NCBI RefSeq assembly: GCF_002995495.1
Contig: NZ_PVZV01000007.1
Location: 372,001 to 436,000, forward strand
DNA from: Actinocorallia populi
GTDB taxonomy: Bacteria; Actinomycetota; Actinomycetes; Streptosporangiales; Streptosporangiaceae
Reading direction: 5' to 3'
DNA length: 64,000 bases
Numbering within the stretch: the first letter of the stretch is position 1; each line of letters opens with the position of its first letter. The notes below the pieces were generated by a model. It did no database searches, had not been told where the DNA came from, and worked only from the letters and a program-made list of their open reading frames with translations. This document shows positions 50,117 to 59,824 of the stretch, in pieces. The position numbers and the translations under genes were made by a program.

Positions 50117-51421
50117 ATGAGCGAGGTTCCGTCCCTGGCCGAGTGCCATGACGAAGACGCCGCGCGGGCCGCCGTGAAGGAGTGGGTCGAACGGGAGGTG
50201 CCCGAAGCCTGGCGGGAGGCCGGAGAACGAGGCGGGCCGAGCCTGGTGCGCACCGTGCGCACCCCCGACGAGTACCGGGCGTGGTACCCCGCCTTCGCCC
50301 GCAGCGGCCTGGTCGTGCCCCAGTGGCCGGTGGAGTACGGCGGGCTGGGCTGGCCGCGGAGACTCGCGCAGGCGGCCGAACGGCTGCTGGCCCCCTACCA
50401 CCTGCCGCGGCTCAACCCCCTGGGCCTGAACCTCACCGCATCGGCGCTCTTCGCCCACGGCACCGAGGAACAGCGGCTCCGCTTCCTGCCGAAGATCGTC
50501 TCCAACGAGGAGGTCTGGTGCCAGCTGTTCAGCGAGCCGGGCGCGGGCAGCGACCTGGCCTCGCTGGCCACCCGCGCCGAACGCGACGGCGACGGCTGGC
50601 GGATCACCGGCCAGAAGGTCTGGACGACCTGGGCCCACCTGGCCGACTTCGGCGTCCTGCTGGCCCGCACCGACCCCGGCGCCCCCAAGCGCAAGGGCAT
50701 CACCTACTTCCTCATCGACATGCGCCGACCCGGCGTGGACGTCCGGCCGCTCCCCCACATCGGCGGCGAGGTCGACTTCAACGAGGTCTTCCTCGACGGC
50801 GCGTACGTACCCGACTCCCAGCGCATCGGCGAGGTGAACGACGGCTGGCGCGTGGCGCGGGCGACGCTCAGCGGCGAACGCCAGATGGTCTCCGGATCCG
50901 GCTCCGGCGGCGTCGACCGCATCGGCGGCTCCGGCAGCCGCCGCCTCATCGACCTCGCCCTCGAGCGCTCCGGACAGGGCCTGCCCCACGGCTGGGACGA
51001 CGCCGGGACCCGGCACGAACTCGTCCGCCTGTGGTGCGAGGAGCAGATCCGCGGCTGGACCAACATGCGGGTGCGCGCCGGCCTGAAGGCGGGCCTGCCG
51101 CCCGGCCCGGAGAGCTCGATCGGCAAGGTCCACGGCTCGGAGCTCAACCAGCGCATGCAGGCCGCCGCCGCGCGCATGCTCGGCCTGGGCGCCACCGCCT
51201 GGGAGGGCACGCCCTCGGAAACCGCCGCGTCCGACCCCTTGGCCGCCTACGCCGAGCACATGCCCGCCGAGGTGCGGGGCATGCTGCGCAGCAGGGCCAA
51301 CACCATCGAGGGCGGCACCAGCGAGGTCAACAAGAACATCCTCGCCGAGCGGGTCCTCGGCCTGCCCAAGGAGCCCGACCCGTGGGAGGGAAGGCCCTGG
51401 CGCGAGGTCCCCCGCGGCTGA
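50117..51421 (+). CDS. acyl-CoA dehydrogenase family protein
   Basis: A 434-residue FadE-type enzyme with VVPQWPVEYGGLGWPRRLAQ, WCQLFSEPGAGSDLAS, ITGQKVWTTWAHLADFGVLLART, GITYFLIDMRRPGVDVRPL and the catalytic-loop NTIEGGTSEVNKNILAERVLGLPKEP. The IEGGT Glu is present, so it should be competent. ATG with GAGGAG upstream. Slightly long for the family, with an extended region around residues 255-330. Confidence 0.92.
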   Translation: MSEVPSLAECHDEDAARAAVKEWVEREVPEAWREAGERGGPSLVRTVRTPDEYRAWYPAFARSGLVVPQWPVEYGGLGWPRRLAQAAERLLAPYHLPRLNPLGLNLTASALFAHGTEEQRLRFLPKIVSNEEVWCQLFSEPGAGSDLASLATRAERDGDGWRITGQKVWTTWAHLADFGVLLARTDPGAPKRKGITYFLIDMRRPGVDVRPLPHIGGEVDFNEVFLDGAYVPDSQRIGEVNDGWRVARATLSGERQMVSGSGSGGVDRIGGSGSRRLIDLALERSGQGLPHGWDDAGTRHELVRLWCEEQIRGWTNMRVRAGLKAGLPPGPESSIGKVHGSELNQRMQAAAARMLGLGATAWEGTPSETAASDPLAAYAEHMPAEVRGMLRSRANTIEGGTSEVNKNILAERVLGLPKEPDPWEGRPWREVPRG

Positions 51422-51471
51422 CCGCCGCTCCACCCCACATCCCCGTGAAGAAGGACGAGGTTCCCGGTCAC

Positions 51472-52626
51472 ATGGACGACAGCGACGTCAAGGAGATCGT
51501 CGGCGCGGTGCGCGCCCTGGTGCGCGAGCGGGTCCTCCCGCGCGAGGCCGAGATCGACGAGAGTGACGAGATGCCCGCCGAGCTGCGCCGCGCGGCGGCC
51601 GACATGGGCCTGTACGGGTTCGCCATCCCCGAGCAGTACGGCGGCCTCGGCCTGTCCATGGCCCAGGAGGCACGCCTGGTCATGGAGCTCGGCTACACCA
51701 CGCCGTCGTTCCGGTCCCTGTTCGGCACCAACAACGGCATCGCCGGGCACGTCCTCCTGGAAGGCGGCACCGAGGAGCAGAAGAAGGCGTACCTGCCGCG
51801 CCTGGCCTCCGGTGAGTGGACGGCCTCCTTCGCCCTCACCGAGGACGAGGCGGGCTCCGACCCCGCCGGGCTGAAGACCTCCGCCCGCCGGGACGGCGAC
51901 ACCTACGTCCTGTCCGGGAGCAAGCGCTACATCACCAACGCGCCCGTCGCCGACGTCTTCATGGTCTTCGCCCGCCACGGCGAGAACCCCAAGGCCTCCC
52001 GCGACATCTCCGTCTTCCTCGTCCCCGCCGACGCCCCCGGCCTGACCGTCGGCCCCAAGGACAAGAAGATGGGCCAGCACGGCGCGTGGACGGCCGAGGT
52101 GTATCTGGAGAACGTCCGGGTACCCGCGGATGCCCTGGTCGGCGGACCCGAAGGACGCGGCAACGGCTACATCACCGCCATGCGCTGCCTCGCCCACGGG
52201 CGGCTCCACATCGCCGCGCTGTGCGTCGGCGCGTCCCAGCGCCTGGTCGACGAGACCGTCGCCTACGCGCTCGAACGCAGGCAGTCCGGCCACCCGATCG
52301 CCGAATTCCAGCTCATCCAGGGGCTGATCGCCGACTCCCAGACCGACCTGTACGCGGCGCGCTCCCTGGTGATGGAGGCCTCCCGCGCCTTCGACGACGG
52401 CTCCGACACCCGTATGGGGCCCTCCTGCGCCAAGTACTTCGCCAGCGAGGCCGTCGGACGCATCGCCGACCGCGCCGTCCAGGTGTACGGCGGCGCCGGG
52501 TACATGCGCGGCGTCGTGGTGGAGCGGTTCTACCGCGACGTACGCCTGTTCCGCATCTACGAAGGCACCAGCCAGGTCCAGCAGGTCGTCATCGCCAGAC
52601 AGACCCTGGCGGCGGCCAAGAGCTGA
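51472..52626 (+). CDS. acyl-CoA dehydrogenase family protein
   Basis: A 384-residue classical short/medium-chain-type acyl-CoA dehydrogenase: FALTEDEAGSDPAGL, YVLSGSKRYITNAPVADVFMV, KMGQHGAWTAEVYLENVRVP, VQVYGGAGYMRGVVVERFYRDVR and the catalytic FRIYEGTSQVQQVVIARQ with the canonical Glu. ATG at 51472; a GTG 27 bases upstream is an in-frame alternative. Last intact gene of its operon. Confidence 0.92.
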   Translation: MDDSDVKEIVGAVRALVRERVLPREAEIDESDEMPAELRRAAADMGLYGFAIPEQYGGLGLSMAQEARLVMELGYTTPSFRSLFGTNNGIAGHVLLEGGTEEQKKAYLPRLASGEWTASFALTEDEAGSDPAGLKTSARRDGDTYVLSGSKRYITNAPVADVFMVFARHGENPKASRDISVFLVPADAPGLTVGPKDKKMGQHGAWTAEVYLENVRVPADALVGGPEGRGNGYITAMRCLAHGRLHIAALCVGASQRLVDETVAYALERRQSGHPIAEFQLIQGLIADSQTDLYAARSLVMEASRAFDDGSDTRMGPSCAKYFASEAVGRIADRAVQVYGGAGYMRGVVVERFYRDVRLFRIYEGTSQVQQVVIARQTLAAAKS

Positions 52627-52648
52627 CACCGGCCAACTCCTGGGCGGG

Positions 52649-52945
52649 GTGCCCGACCCCGACCTGGTGCTCGCCAACGCCTCGATCTACTGGCTGACCA
52701 ACACCTCGGCGTCCTCGGCCCGCTTCTACTACGAGAACCACCGCGCCGCCCGCGCCGAAGGGCCGACCGGCTTCCCCCTGGGGCTGGCCTCCTTCGCCTA
52801 CGACTTCCGCCCGATCCGCCGCTTCGCCGAACGCGACCACGCGAACATCGTGCACTGGAACACCTACGACCGGGGCAGCCACTGGGCCGCCCACGACGCC
52901 CCCGACCTGCTGATCGACGACATCCGCCAGTTCTTCCGCAAGCTC
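52649..52945 (+). pseudogene. C-terminal remnant of an epoxide hydrolase (alpha/beta-hydrolase)
   Basis: About 99 codons match the C-terminal third of the EHN-type epoxide hydrolase family: LANASIYWLTNTSASSARFYYEN, GLASFAYDFRPIRRFAER, IVHWNTYDRGSHWAAHDAP (with the catalytic His) and LLIDDIRQFFRKL. The N-terminal two thirds, with the nucleophile Asp and the Tyr pair, are missing: upstream is the end of the acyl-CoA dehydrogenase gene. After FFRKL the frame runs on without a normal stop. It is therefore a broken gene, not a functional enzyme. Confidence 0.7.
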
Positions 52946-53026
52946 GGCCGACCGCGGTATGAGACTCTGGTCTCGCCTCGGGTCTTCCCGACGGAATGCC
53001 CGGTCTGTACAGTCCGAGGGATGAAG

Positions 53027-53073
53027 AAGAGCCCGTGTCGAAGGAGCGGTTCCGCTCCCGGACACGGGCTCTT
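53027..53073. terminator. long nested terminator hairpin
   Basis: AAGAGCCCGTGTC (53027-53039) pairs perfectly with GACACGGGCTCTT (53061-53073); within the loop GGAGCGG and CCGCTCC form a second 7-bp stem. It lies between the epoxide hydrolase remnant and the convergent SDR and probably terminates both directions. Confidence 0.85.
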
Positions 53074-53089
53074 GGCGTACGGGTCCGGT

Positions 53090-53836
53090 TCACAGCCGGA
53101 CGATGTGCCCTCCGTCGACGGCGAGGATCTGGGCGGTCACCCAGGACGCCTCGTCCGACAGCAGGAAGTGCAGCGCGCCGACGTGGTCCTGCGGCGTGCC
53201 GATCCGCTTGATGATCAGTTCGTTGACCAGCGGGTCGACCATGTCCCCCACCACCGAACGGGTGGCCGCGGTGTCGGTCGGGCCGGGCGCGATGGCGTTG
53301 ACGCGGATGTTCATCCAGCCCATCTCGGCCGCGAGGTTGACGGTCAGGCTGTTGATCGCGGCCTTGGCGATGGAGTAGAAGCCGCCCGCCATCCAGGCCG
53401 CCGTGGACGACTGGTTGACGACCACGCCGCCGCCGCGCCTGCGCATGCTCCGGTAGACCGCGCGGGTGCAGTGCAGGGCGCCGTTCATGTTCACGGCCAT
53501 GAACTTCTGGTAGTAGTCGAGGTCCACCTTCAGCAGGGACTCGATCTGCATGCCGCCGTAGATGGCGGCGTTGTTGACCAGGTAGTCCACCCCGCCGAAG
53601 GCCTCCTCGGCCGCGGCCCCCATGGCCAGCGCGCTCTCCGGGTCGGAGACGTCGACCCGGACGGCGAGCGCGGCGCCGCCCGCGGACTCGATCTCCTTGG
53701 CCACCCGGGCGGCCTGTTCGGTGTTGAGGTCGGCGACGACGACCCTCGCTCCCTGCTCGGCGAGGGACTTGGCGTAGGTCTCTCCGATGCCCTGGCCCCC
53801 GCCGGTGACGATGGCGACCTTGTCCGCGAAGCGCAT
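53090..53836 (-). CDS. SDR family oxidoreductase
   Basis: A 248-residue classical SDR with TGGGQGIGETYAKSLAEQG, VVADLNTEQA, NNAAIYGGMQIESLLKVD, STAAWMAGGFYSIAKAA (Tyr/Lys) and ILAVDGGHIVRL. An Asp in VADLN favours NAD(H). ATG with GAGGAGGG upstream. Transcribed alone, divergent from the aldehyde dehydrogenase operon. Substrate unknown; alcohol or hydroxysteroid oxidation upstream of the aldehyde dehydrogenase is possible. Confidence 0.9.
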   Translation of the reverse strand: MRFADKVAIVTGGGQGIGETYAKSLAEQGARVVVADLNTEQAARVAKEIESAGGAALAVRVDVSDPESALAMGAAAEEAFGGVDYLVNNAAIYGGMQIESLLKVDLDYYQKFMAVNMNGALHCTRAVYRSMRRRGGGVVVNQSSTAAWMAGGFYSIAKAAINSLTVNLAAEMGWMNIRVNAIAPGPTDTAATRSVVGDMVDPLVNELIIKRIGTPQDHVGALHFLLSDEASWVTAQILAVDGGHIVRL

Positions 53837-54000
53837 CCGCGCCCTCCTCAGTGGAGCGTTTCCATGAAGGCGGTGCCCGCCGTCCCGAACCGGCGTTGGC
53901 CGGCACCCGATATAGCGATAATATATATCATCAAGTTTTCAAAATCCGATCCGCGTGGTCAGGGGCACCCCCGGGCCACCGCCCACCCCTCGGAGGCTCC
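53837..54000. promoter_or_regulatory. divergent AT-rich promoter region
   Basis: AT-rich island (53909-53945) with GATATA (53909-53914) and TATATC (53924-53929) as inverted arms, then TCATCAAG, whose complement is CTTGATGA. It lies between the SDR and the long aldehyde dehydrogenase-P450 operon. GGAGG precedes the ATG at 54001. Confidence 0.5.
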
Positions 54001-55470
54001 ATGACATCGGGCACCGGACGCGAGCAGCTCCTCCTCATCGACGGCGAGCTCGTGCCCGCCTCGGACGGGCGCACGTTTCCCAACGTCAACCCCGCCACCG
54101 AAGAGGTGATCGGACACACCGCCGACGCCACGGCAGCCGACATGGACCGGGCGATCGCCGCGGCCCGCCGCGCCTTCGACACCACGTCCTGGGCGAGCGA
54201 CCACGCCCTGCGGGTGCGCTGCCTGCGCCGGCTCCAGGAGGCCCTGACCGAGCACGCCGAGGAGTTCAAGGCCGCGATCGTGGCCGAGGTCGGCTGCCCG
54301 GTCACCCTCACCGACGGCGCCCAGTTCGCCTCTCCCGTCGAGGGCATCGGCTGGGTCGCCGACCTCGCCGAGAACTACGCGTGGGAGACCGACCTGGGCG
54401 TGGCCTCCCCCTTCGGCATCAAGAGCCGCCGCATCGTCCGCCGCGAGCCGATCGGCGTGGTCGGCGCGATCACCCCGTGGAACTTCCCCGTCCAGATCGT
54501 CCTGGCGAAGATCGTCTCCGCGCTGGCTGCGGGCTGCACCGTCGTGCTCAAACCCGCCCCCGACACCCCGTGGAACGCCACCCTGCTGGGCCGCATCGTC
54601 GCCGAGGAGACCGACATCCCCGCCGGGGTGTTCAACGTCGTCGCCGGATCCGGCCACGAGCTCGGGCAGCAGCTGTCCGAGGACCCCCGGGTCGACATGA
54701 TCTCCTTCACCGGCTCGACCGCCACCGGCCGCAAGGTCATGCGCTCGGGCGCGGAGAACATCAAGAAGGTGTTCCTCGAACTCGGCGGCAAGTCCGCCCT
54801 CATCGCCCTGGACGACGCGAACATGAACGCCGTCGTCGGCAACGCCGCCTTCCAGATCACCACGCACGCCGGGCAGGGCTGCGCCATCCTCACCCGCCTG
54901 ATCCTGCCGCGTGAGCGCTACGACGAGGGCGTCGAGAAGCTGGTGAACACGCTGACCGGCTGGCCCTGCGGCGACCCGACCGATCCGGGCGTGCTCATGG
55001 GCCCGCTCATCAACGCCCGCCAGCGCGACCGCGTCCTGGGCTACATCGACAAGGGCGTCGCCGAAGGCGCGCAGATCGCGCTCGGCGGCGGCCGGCCCGA
55101 ACACCTCGCGCGCGGCTACTACGTCGAGCCGACCGTACTGACCGGAGTCACCCCCGACGCCACCGTCGCCCAGGAGGAGATCTTCGGCCCCGTCATCGTG
55201 GTGATCGCCCACGACGGCGACGACGACGCCGTCGCGATCGCCAACAACTCCCCCTACGGCCTGTCCGGCATGGTCTGCAGCGCCTCGGACGAACGCGCCC
55301 GCGCGGTCGCCAACCGGATCCGCACCGGCACCATCTCCATCAACGGCGGCCTCTACTACGGAGCCGACGCCCCCTTCGGCGGATACAAGCAGAGCGGCGT
55401 CGGCAGGGAGAGCGGCCTCGCGGGCTTCGAGGAATACCTCGAGATCAAGACCATCGCCGAAGCCTGCTGA
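54001..55470 (+). CDS. aldehyde dehydrogenase (NAD(P)+-dependent)
   Basis: A 489-residue ALDH superfamily enzyme with TPWNFPVQIVLAK (cofactor pocket), FTGSTATGRKVM, Glu260 in FLELGGKSA and the catalytic Cys294 in AGQGCAILTRL; both key residues are present. It oxidises an aldehyde to a carboxylate. First gene of a seven-gene operon with an SDR, two P450s, an LLM oxidoreductase, a kinase-like protein and a crotonase, fitting terminal oxidation of a P450-hydroxylated side chain (alcohol to aldehyde to acid). Confidence 0.93.
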   Translation: MTSGTGREQLLLIDGELVPASDGRTFPNVNPATEEVIGHTADATAADMDRAIAAARRAFDTTSWASDHALRVRCLRRLQEALTEHAEEFKAAIVAEVGCPVTLTDGAQFASPVEGIGWVADLAENYAWETDLGVASPFGIKSRRIVRREPIGVVGAITPWNFPVQIVLAKIVSALAAGCTVVLKPAPDTPWNATLLGRIVAEETDIPAGVFNVVAGSGHELGQQLSEDPRVDMISFTGSTATGRKVMRSGAENIKKVFLELGGKSALIALDDANMNAVVGNAAFQITTHAGQGCAILTRLILPRERYDEGVEKLVNTLTGWPCGDPTDPGVLMGPLINARQRDRVLGYIDKGVAEGAQIALGGGRPEHLARGYYVEPTVLTGVTPDATVAQEEIFGPVIVVIAHDGDDDAVAIANNSPYGLSGMVCSASDERARAVANRIRTGTISINGGLYYGADAPFGGYKQSGVGRESGLAGFEEYLEIKTIAEAC

Positions 55471-55487
55471 CGGGACGGTACCCACAC

Positions 55488-56291
55488 ATGTCGAACAACG
55501 ACCTCTCCTCACTCGCCGGAGCCCGCGTCCTCGTGGTCGGAGCTTCGGCGGGCATCGGCCGCGCCTTCTCCGTGGGAGCCGTCAAGGCGGGGGCGCGCGT
55601 CGTCCTGGCCGCCCGGCGCGCCGAGCAGCTGGAGTCGCTGCGGGAGGAGGCGGGCGGCGGCGAGGCCGTCGCCGCCGACCTCACGCGCGAGGAGGACTGC
55701 GCCCGGCTGGTCGAGGCGGTGCGGGACCGGCTCGGCGGCCTCGACCTCATCGTCTCCTGCATCGGGGCGGCCCCCATGCGGCTGATCGCCGACACCGGGG
55801 ACGACGACTGGCGGCGCCTCTTCGAGACCAACGTGCTGAGCGTCGGCAGGCTGCTGCGCGGCTGCTTGCCCCTGCTGGAGCACGACGCCATGGTGGTGGC
55901 GCTGTCCTCCGAGAGCGTGGGGCAGCCCCGCCCGGGGATCGGCGCCTACTCCACCAGCAAGGCCGCGCTGGAGCGCATGATCGAGAGTTGGCGGATCGAG
56001 CACCCCCGGATGCGCTTCACCACCGTGACCGTCGGCGCCTCCTTCCCCACCGACTTCGGCGTCGACTTCGAGGCGGCGATCCTCGACCGGATGCTGCGGG
56101 ACTGGATCTCCAGGGGCCTGGCCCAGGAGGAGATGATGGATCCGCAGGACGTCGCCGACGTGCTGCTCGGCGTCGTGGCCTCCGCCCTGGGCAGGCCCGG
56201 CGTGTGCCTTGAGCACCTCACCCTGCGCTCCCCCACCGCCGTGGTGGACGCCTCCGGCCGGCCTCTCCTCCCGTCCCGCAAGGAGTCCTGA
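55488..56291 (+). CDS. SDR family oxidoreductase (divergent)
   Basis: A 267-residue SDR with VVGASAGIGRAFSVGAVKAG, VLAARRAEQLESL, SSESVGQPRPGIGAYSTSKAALERM (Tyr/Lys) and VTVGASFPTDFG. The NNAG motif is replaced by SCIGAAPM, and no typical DGG C-terminus follows; the last 60 residues look different from FabG-type enzymes. ATG start with weak ribosome binding site, 17 bases after the aldehyde dehydrogenase. Its stop directly abuts the P450 start. Confidence 0.87.
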   Translation: MSNNDLSSLAGARVLVVGASAGIGRAFSVGAVKAGARVVLAARRAEQLESLREEAGGGEAVAADLTREEDCARLVEAVRDRLGGLDLIVSCIGAAPMRLIADTGDDDWRRLFETNVLSVGRLLRGCLPLLEHDAMVVALSSESVGQPRPGIGAYSTSKAALERMIESWRIEHPRMRFTTVTVGASFPTDFGVDFEAAILDRMLRDWISRGLAQEEMMDPQDVADVLLGVVASALGRPGVCLEHLTLRSPTAVVDASGRPLLPSRKES

Positions 56292-57476
56292 ATGGTCGAG
56301 TACAACCCGTTCAACCGCGAGACGGTCCACAACCCCTTCCCCGTCTACAAGGCGCTCCGCGACGAGGCACCCGTCTACCGCAACGAGGAGGTCGGCTTCT
56401 GGGCGCTGTCCCGCTACGAGGACGTCATCGCCGCCCACCTCGACACCGACGTGTTCTCCAGCGCGCACGGCGTCACCATCGAGGGCGTCGACCAGGGCGC
56501 GCCGTTCCTCATCGTCAAGGACCCGCCGGAGCACACCTTCCACCGCAAGATCGTGGCCCGGCTGTTCACCCCCCGGCGGATCTCGCAGCTGGAGCCGTTC
56601 ATCCGGCGCACCGCCGCCGACCTGCTGGACAAGGTGCGCGACACCGACCGGTTCGACCTGGTGGAGGAGTTCTCCTTCCGGCTGCCGCTGGACGTCATCA
56701 GCGAGCTCATCGGCATCCCCGTCGCCGAGCGGGAGCGCATCCACCACCTCAGCGACCGGGTCGCCGCCCGGCGCGAGGACATGACCATCCCGCCGGACGT
56801 CTACGAGGCCAGCGCCGAACTGCTGGTGCTGCTGACGGAGCTGGTCAAGGAGCGGCGCAGGAACCCCGGCGACGACGTCATCACGATGCTGATGAACACC
56901 GAGGTGGAGGACGAGGAGGGCAACCTGCGCTCCCTGGGCGACAACGAGCTGGCCTCCCGGTTCCTGGAACTGGCCTTCGCCGGGCACGAGACCGTCGCCA
57001 AACTCATCCCCAACGGCGTCATCGCGCTGGCCTGGTACCCCGGCCAGCGCCGCGAGCTCGTCGCCGACCCGGGCCTGATCCCCCAGGCCGTCGAGGAGAT
57101 GCTGCGCTGGGACCCGCCCTCGCACTACCAGGGCCGCTGGACGACCCGCGAGGTGGAGGTGCGCGGCACCGTCATCCCCGCCGACCAGCGCGTCATCCTG
57201 ATCACCGGCTCGGCCGTGCACGACGAGCGCAAGTACCCCGACCCCGAGGCCTTCGACATCCACCGCGACATCGACCGGCACGTCAGCTTCGGCTTCGGCC
57301 GGCACCTGTGCCTGGGCGCCTCCCTGGCCCGCCTGGAGACCCGCGTGGCGTTCGAGGAGCTGCTCAAGCGCTTCCCCGACTTCACCATCGACCCGGACGG
57401 GGTGGAGCGGCACTACTCCAGCAACGTCCGCGGTCTGGCGAAGCTGCCGCTGGTGGTCCAGCGCGACGGCTCCTGA
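56292..57476 (+). CDS. cytochrome P450
   Basis: A 394-residue bacterial class I P450. I-helix [20 protein letters not shown] lacks the usual acid-Thr-Thr and reads AGHETV; the ExxR is in VEEMLRW (E-M-L-R) and the haem-binding loop [15 protein letters not shown] places the thiolate at Cys340. No membrane anchor. AAGGAG precedes an ATG adjacent to the preceding stop. It needs a ferredoxin and reductase, neither of which is in the window. Subfamily not recognised. Confidence 0.92.
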   Translation: MVEYNPFNRETVHNPFPVYKALRDEAPVYRNEEVGFWALSRYEDVIAAHLDTDVFSSAHGVTIEGVDQGAPFLIVKDPPEHTFHRKIVARLFTPRRISQLEPFIRRTAADLLDKVRDTDRFDLVEEFSFRLPLDVISELIGIPVAERERIHHLSDRVAARREDMTIPPDVYEASAELLVLLTELVKERRRNPGDDVITMLMNTEVEDEEGNLRSLGDNELASRFLELAFAGHETVAKLIPNGVIALAWYPGQRRELVADPGLIPQAVEEMLRWDPPSHYQGRWTTREVEVRGTVIPADQRVILITGSAVHDERKYPDPEAFDIHRDIDRHVSFGFGRHLCLGASLARLETRVAFEELLKRFPDFTIDPDGVERHYSSNVRGLAKLPLVVQRDGS

Positions 57477-57512
57477 GAACGCAACCCCCACCCCGGCAAG
57501 AAAGCAGGTCCC

Positions 57513-58718
57513 ATGCCCGAACAGCCTGTCAACAACGCCATCAACCTGATCAGCGGAGAGTTCTGGGGCCGCAACCCGCATGACGCGTTCCGCTGGATGC
57601 GGGAGAACGCCCCGGTCTACCTGGACCCCCACTCGGGGGTGTGGGGCCTGTCCAAGCACGCCGACCTGAGGATGGCCTCCCGCACGCCCGAGGTCTTCTC
57701 CAACGCCCAGGGCATCCGGCCCGACTCCTTCGCCATGCCGATGATGATCGACATGGACGACCCGCAGCACAAGATGCGCCGCAAGCTGGTCAGCAGCGGC
57801 TTCACCCCGCGCCGGGTCGCCGACCAGGAGGAGTACCTGCGCCGGGTCTGCGACGAGATCATCGACGCGGTCTGCGAGCGCGGCGAGTGCGACTTCGTCG
57901 CCGACATCGCCGCGATGCTCCCGATGATCGTCATCGGCGACGCGCTGGGCTTCCGGCCGGAGGACCGGGGGCTCCTGCTCACCTGGTCCGACGACATGGT
58001 CAGGGGCCTCACCGGAGGCGACAACCCGGAGCTGATGGTCAAGGCGGGCGACGCCTTCAACGGCTTCACCGAGTACGCGGGCCAGGCCGTCGAAGAACGC
58101 CGCAAGTGCCCGATGGACGACCTGCTGAGCACCCTCGTCCACGCCGAGGTCGACGGGGACAGGCTCGACCACGACTCGCTCGTCCAGGAGTCCCTGCTCA
58201 TCCTCATCGGCGGCGACGAGACCACCCGGCACGTCATCTCCGGCGGCATGTACCAGCTGTGCGTCAACCCCGACCAGCGGCGGCTGCTCATCGACGACCC
58301 CGGCCGCATCCCGACCGCCGTCGAGGAGATGCTGCGCTGGGTCTCCCCCATCAAGAACATGAACCGCACCGCCACCCGCGACTTCGAGCTGCGCGGGCGG
58401 ACGATCAAGGAGGGCGACAAGGTCCTGCTGCTGTACCCGTCGGCCAACCGGGACGAGGAGGTCTTCACCGACCCCGACCGGTTCGACGTCACGCGGTTCC
58501 CCAACGACCACATCGCCTTCGGCAACGGGCCGCACTTCTGCCTCGGCAACAGCCTCGCCCGGCTGGAGCTGCGCGTGATGTTCGAGCAGCTGCTCCAGCG
58601 CCTGCCCGACATCGAACCGGTCGACGACGGGGAGCCCGCCCACCGCCCGGCGAACTTCGTGTCGGGCTACGAGACCTTCAAGGTGCGTTTCACTCCCGCC
58701 CCCAAGACGGCGCGCTGA
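57513..58718 (+). CDS. cytochrome P450, CYP142-like
   Basis: A 401-residue P450. I-helix [18 protein letters not shown] has the intact acid-Thr pair, ExxR is in VEEMLRW and the haem loop [15 protein letters not shown] has Cys343. The [23 protein letters not shown] and [18 protein letters not shown] blocks match what I know of mycobacterial CYP142, a cholesterol C26/C27 hydroxylase. A sterol-like side-chain oxidation is therefore plausible, though assignment rests on motif recall rather than alignment. Confidence 0.9.
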   Translation: MPEQPVNNAINLISGEFWGRNPHDAFRWMRENAPVYLDPHSGVWGLSKHADLRMASRTPEVFSNAQGIRPDSFAMPMMIDMDDPQHKMRRKLVSSGFTPRRVADQEEYLRRVCDEIIDAVCERGECDFVADIAAMLPMIVIGDALGFRPEDRGLLLTWSDDMVRGLTGGDNPELMVKAGDAFNGFTEYAGQAVEERRKCPMDDLLSTLVHAEVDGDRLDHDSLVQESLLILIGGDETTRHVISGGMYQLCVNPDQRRLLIDDPGRIPTAVEEMLRWVSPIKNMNRTATRDFELRGRTIKEGDKVLLLYPSANRDEEVFTDPDRFDVTRFPNDHIAFGNGPHFCLGNSLARLELRVMFEQLLQRLPDIEPVDDGEPAHRPANFVSGYETFKVRFTPAPKTAR

Positions 58719-58738
58719 CCGAGGCCGGAGGAACGACG

Positions 58739-59824
58739 ATGGACGACCTGTGGGAGCTGGGCTTCTACGGCCTCGCCGGGCACTCGGACGATCCGAGGGA
58801 CCTGCTGGGGGAGGTGCGCGCGGCCGAGCGGACGGGGCTCGGCGCGGTGTTCCTCTCCGAGCGCTTCAACGTGAAGGAGGCCGCGGCGCTGTCCGGTGCC
58901 GCCGGAGCGGCCACCGAGCGGATGGGCGTCGCCACCGCCGCCACCAACCACAACACCCGGCACCCGCTGCTGACGGCGACGTTCGCCACCACGATGCACC
59001 GGATGACCGGCGGCCGGTTCGCGCTGGGACTCGGCCGCGGGTTCGACATGCTCTTCGACGTGATGGGGCTGCCCCGCGTCACCCAGGCCCAGCTCGAGGA
59101 CGTCATCGGGATCCTGCGCACGTTGTGGCGGGGCGAGCCCGTCGCCGGGCACGACGGCCCGGCCGGCAGGTTCCCCTACCTGATGCAGGACCCCTCGTTC
59201 GACGAGGACATCCCGATCATGCTGACGGCCATGGGGGAACGCACCCTGGAGTTCGCCGGGCGCGTCGCCGACGGCGTCGTCCTGCACACGTTCTTCACCG
59301 ACGAGACCCTGAACCGCGCGGTCGAGGCGGTGCGGCGCGGCGCGGAGAAGGCCGGGCGCGACCCCTCCTCGGTGCGCGTCTGGTCGGTGCTGGCCGTCGT
59401 CGGCGACCACATCGGACCCGAGCTGCGGCTGCGCAAGCTGACCGGGCGGCTGGCCACCTACCTGCAGGGGTACGGGGACCTGCTGGTCCGGCTGAACCGA
59501 TGGGATCCGGCGGTGCTGGCCCGGTTCCGCGCCGACGAGCTCGTCGCCGGGTTCCCCGGCGCGTTCGACGCGATCGGCACGACCGAGCAGCTCGAGCGGG
59601 TGTCGGAACTGCTCCCCGACGAGTGGCTGGCCGCGTCCGCGACGGGCTCGCCCGAACGGTGCGCCGGGCGGGTGCTGGACCAGTTCGAGGCCGGGGCGGA
59701 CGGGGTGATCCTGCACGGGGCCGCTCCCGCCGAGCTGGAGCCGGTGCTGGCCGCCTACCGCGCGGTGCGTCCGGCGGGACTCGGCGTCCGTGCCGACCTC
59801 AACCCGGGACGGAGCCCGCGATGA
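58739..59824 (+). CDS. LLM class F420-dependent oxidoreductase
   Basis: A 361-residue luciferase-like TIM barrel: LGEVRAAERTGLGAVFLSERFN, ATAATNHNTRHPLLTATFATTMHRMTGGRFALGLGRG, MLTAMGERTLEFAGRVADGVVLHTFF. This is the TIGR03857-type F420-dependent group often found in actinobacterial catabolic clusters. It probably oxidises or reduces a hydroxyl, ketone or enoyl group using F420. ATG with GGAGG upstream. Its stop overlaps the kinase ATG as ATGA. Confidence 0.87.
   Translation: MDDLWELGFYGLAGHSDDPRDLLGEVRAAERTGLGAVFLSERFNVKEAAALSGAAGAATERMGVATAATNHNTRHPLLTATFATTMHRMTGGRFALGLGRGFDMLFDVMGLPRVTQAQLEDVIGILRTLWRGEPVAGHDGPAGRFPYLMQDPSFDEDIPIMLTAMGERTLEFAGRVADGVVLHTFFTDETLNRAVEAVRRGAEKAGRDPSSVRVWSVLAVVGDHIGPELRLRKLTGRLATYLQGYGDLLVRLNRWDPAVLARFRADELVAGFPGAFDAIGTTEQLERVSELLPDEWLAASATGSPERCAGRVLDQFEAGADGVILHGAAPAELEPVLAAYRAVRPAGLGVRADLNPGRSPR

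Noticed and set aside
55509-58643. Over 1,000-codon open frame on the minus strand opposite the SDR and P450 genes
   Set aside because: Same GC-bias artefact; the plus-strand genes have clear motifs, ribosome binding sites and normal lengths.
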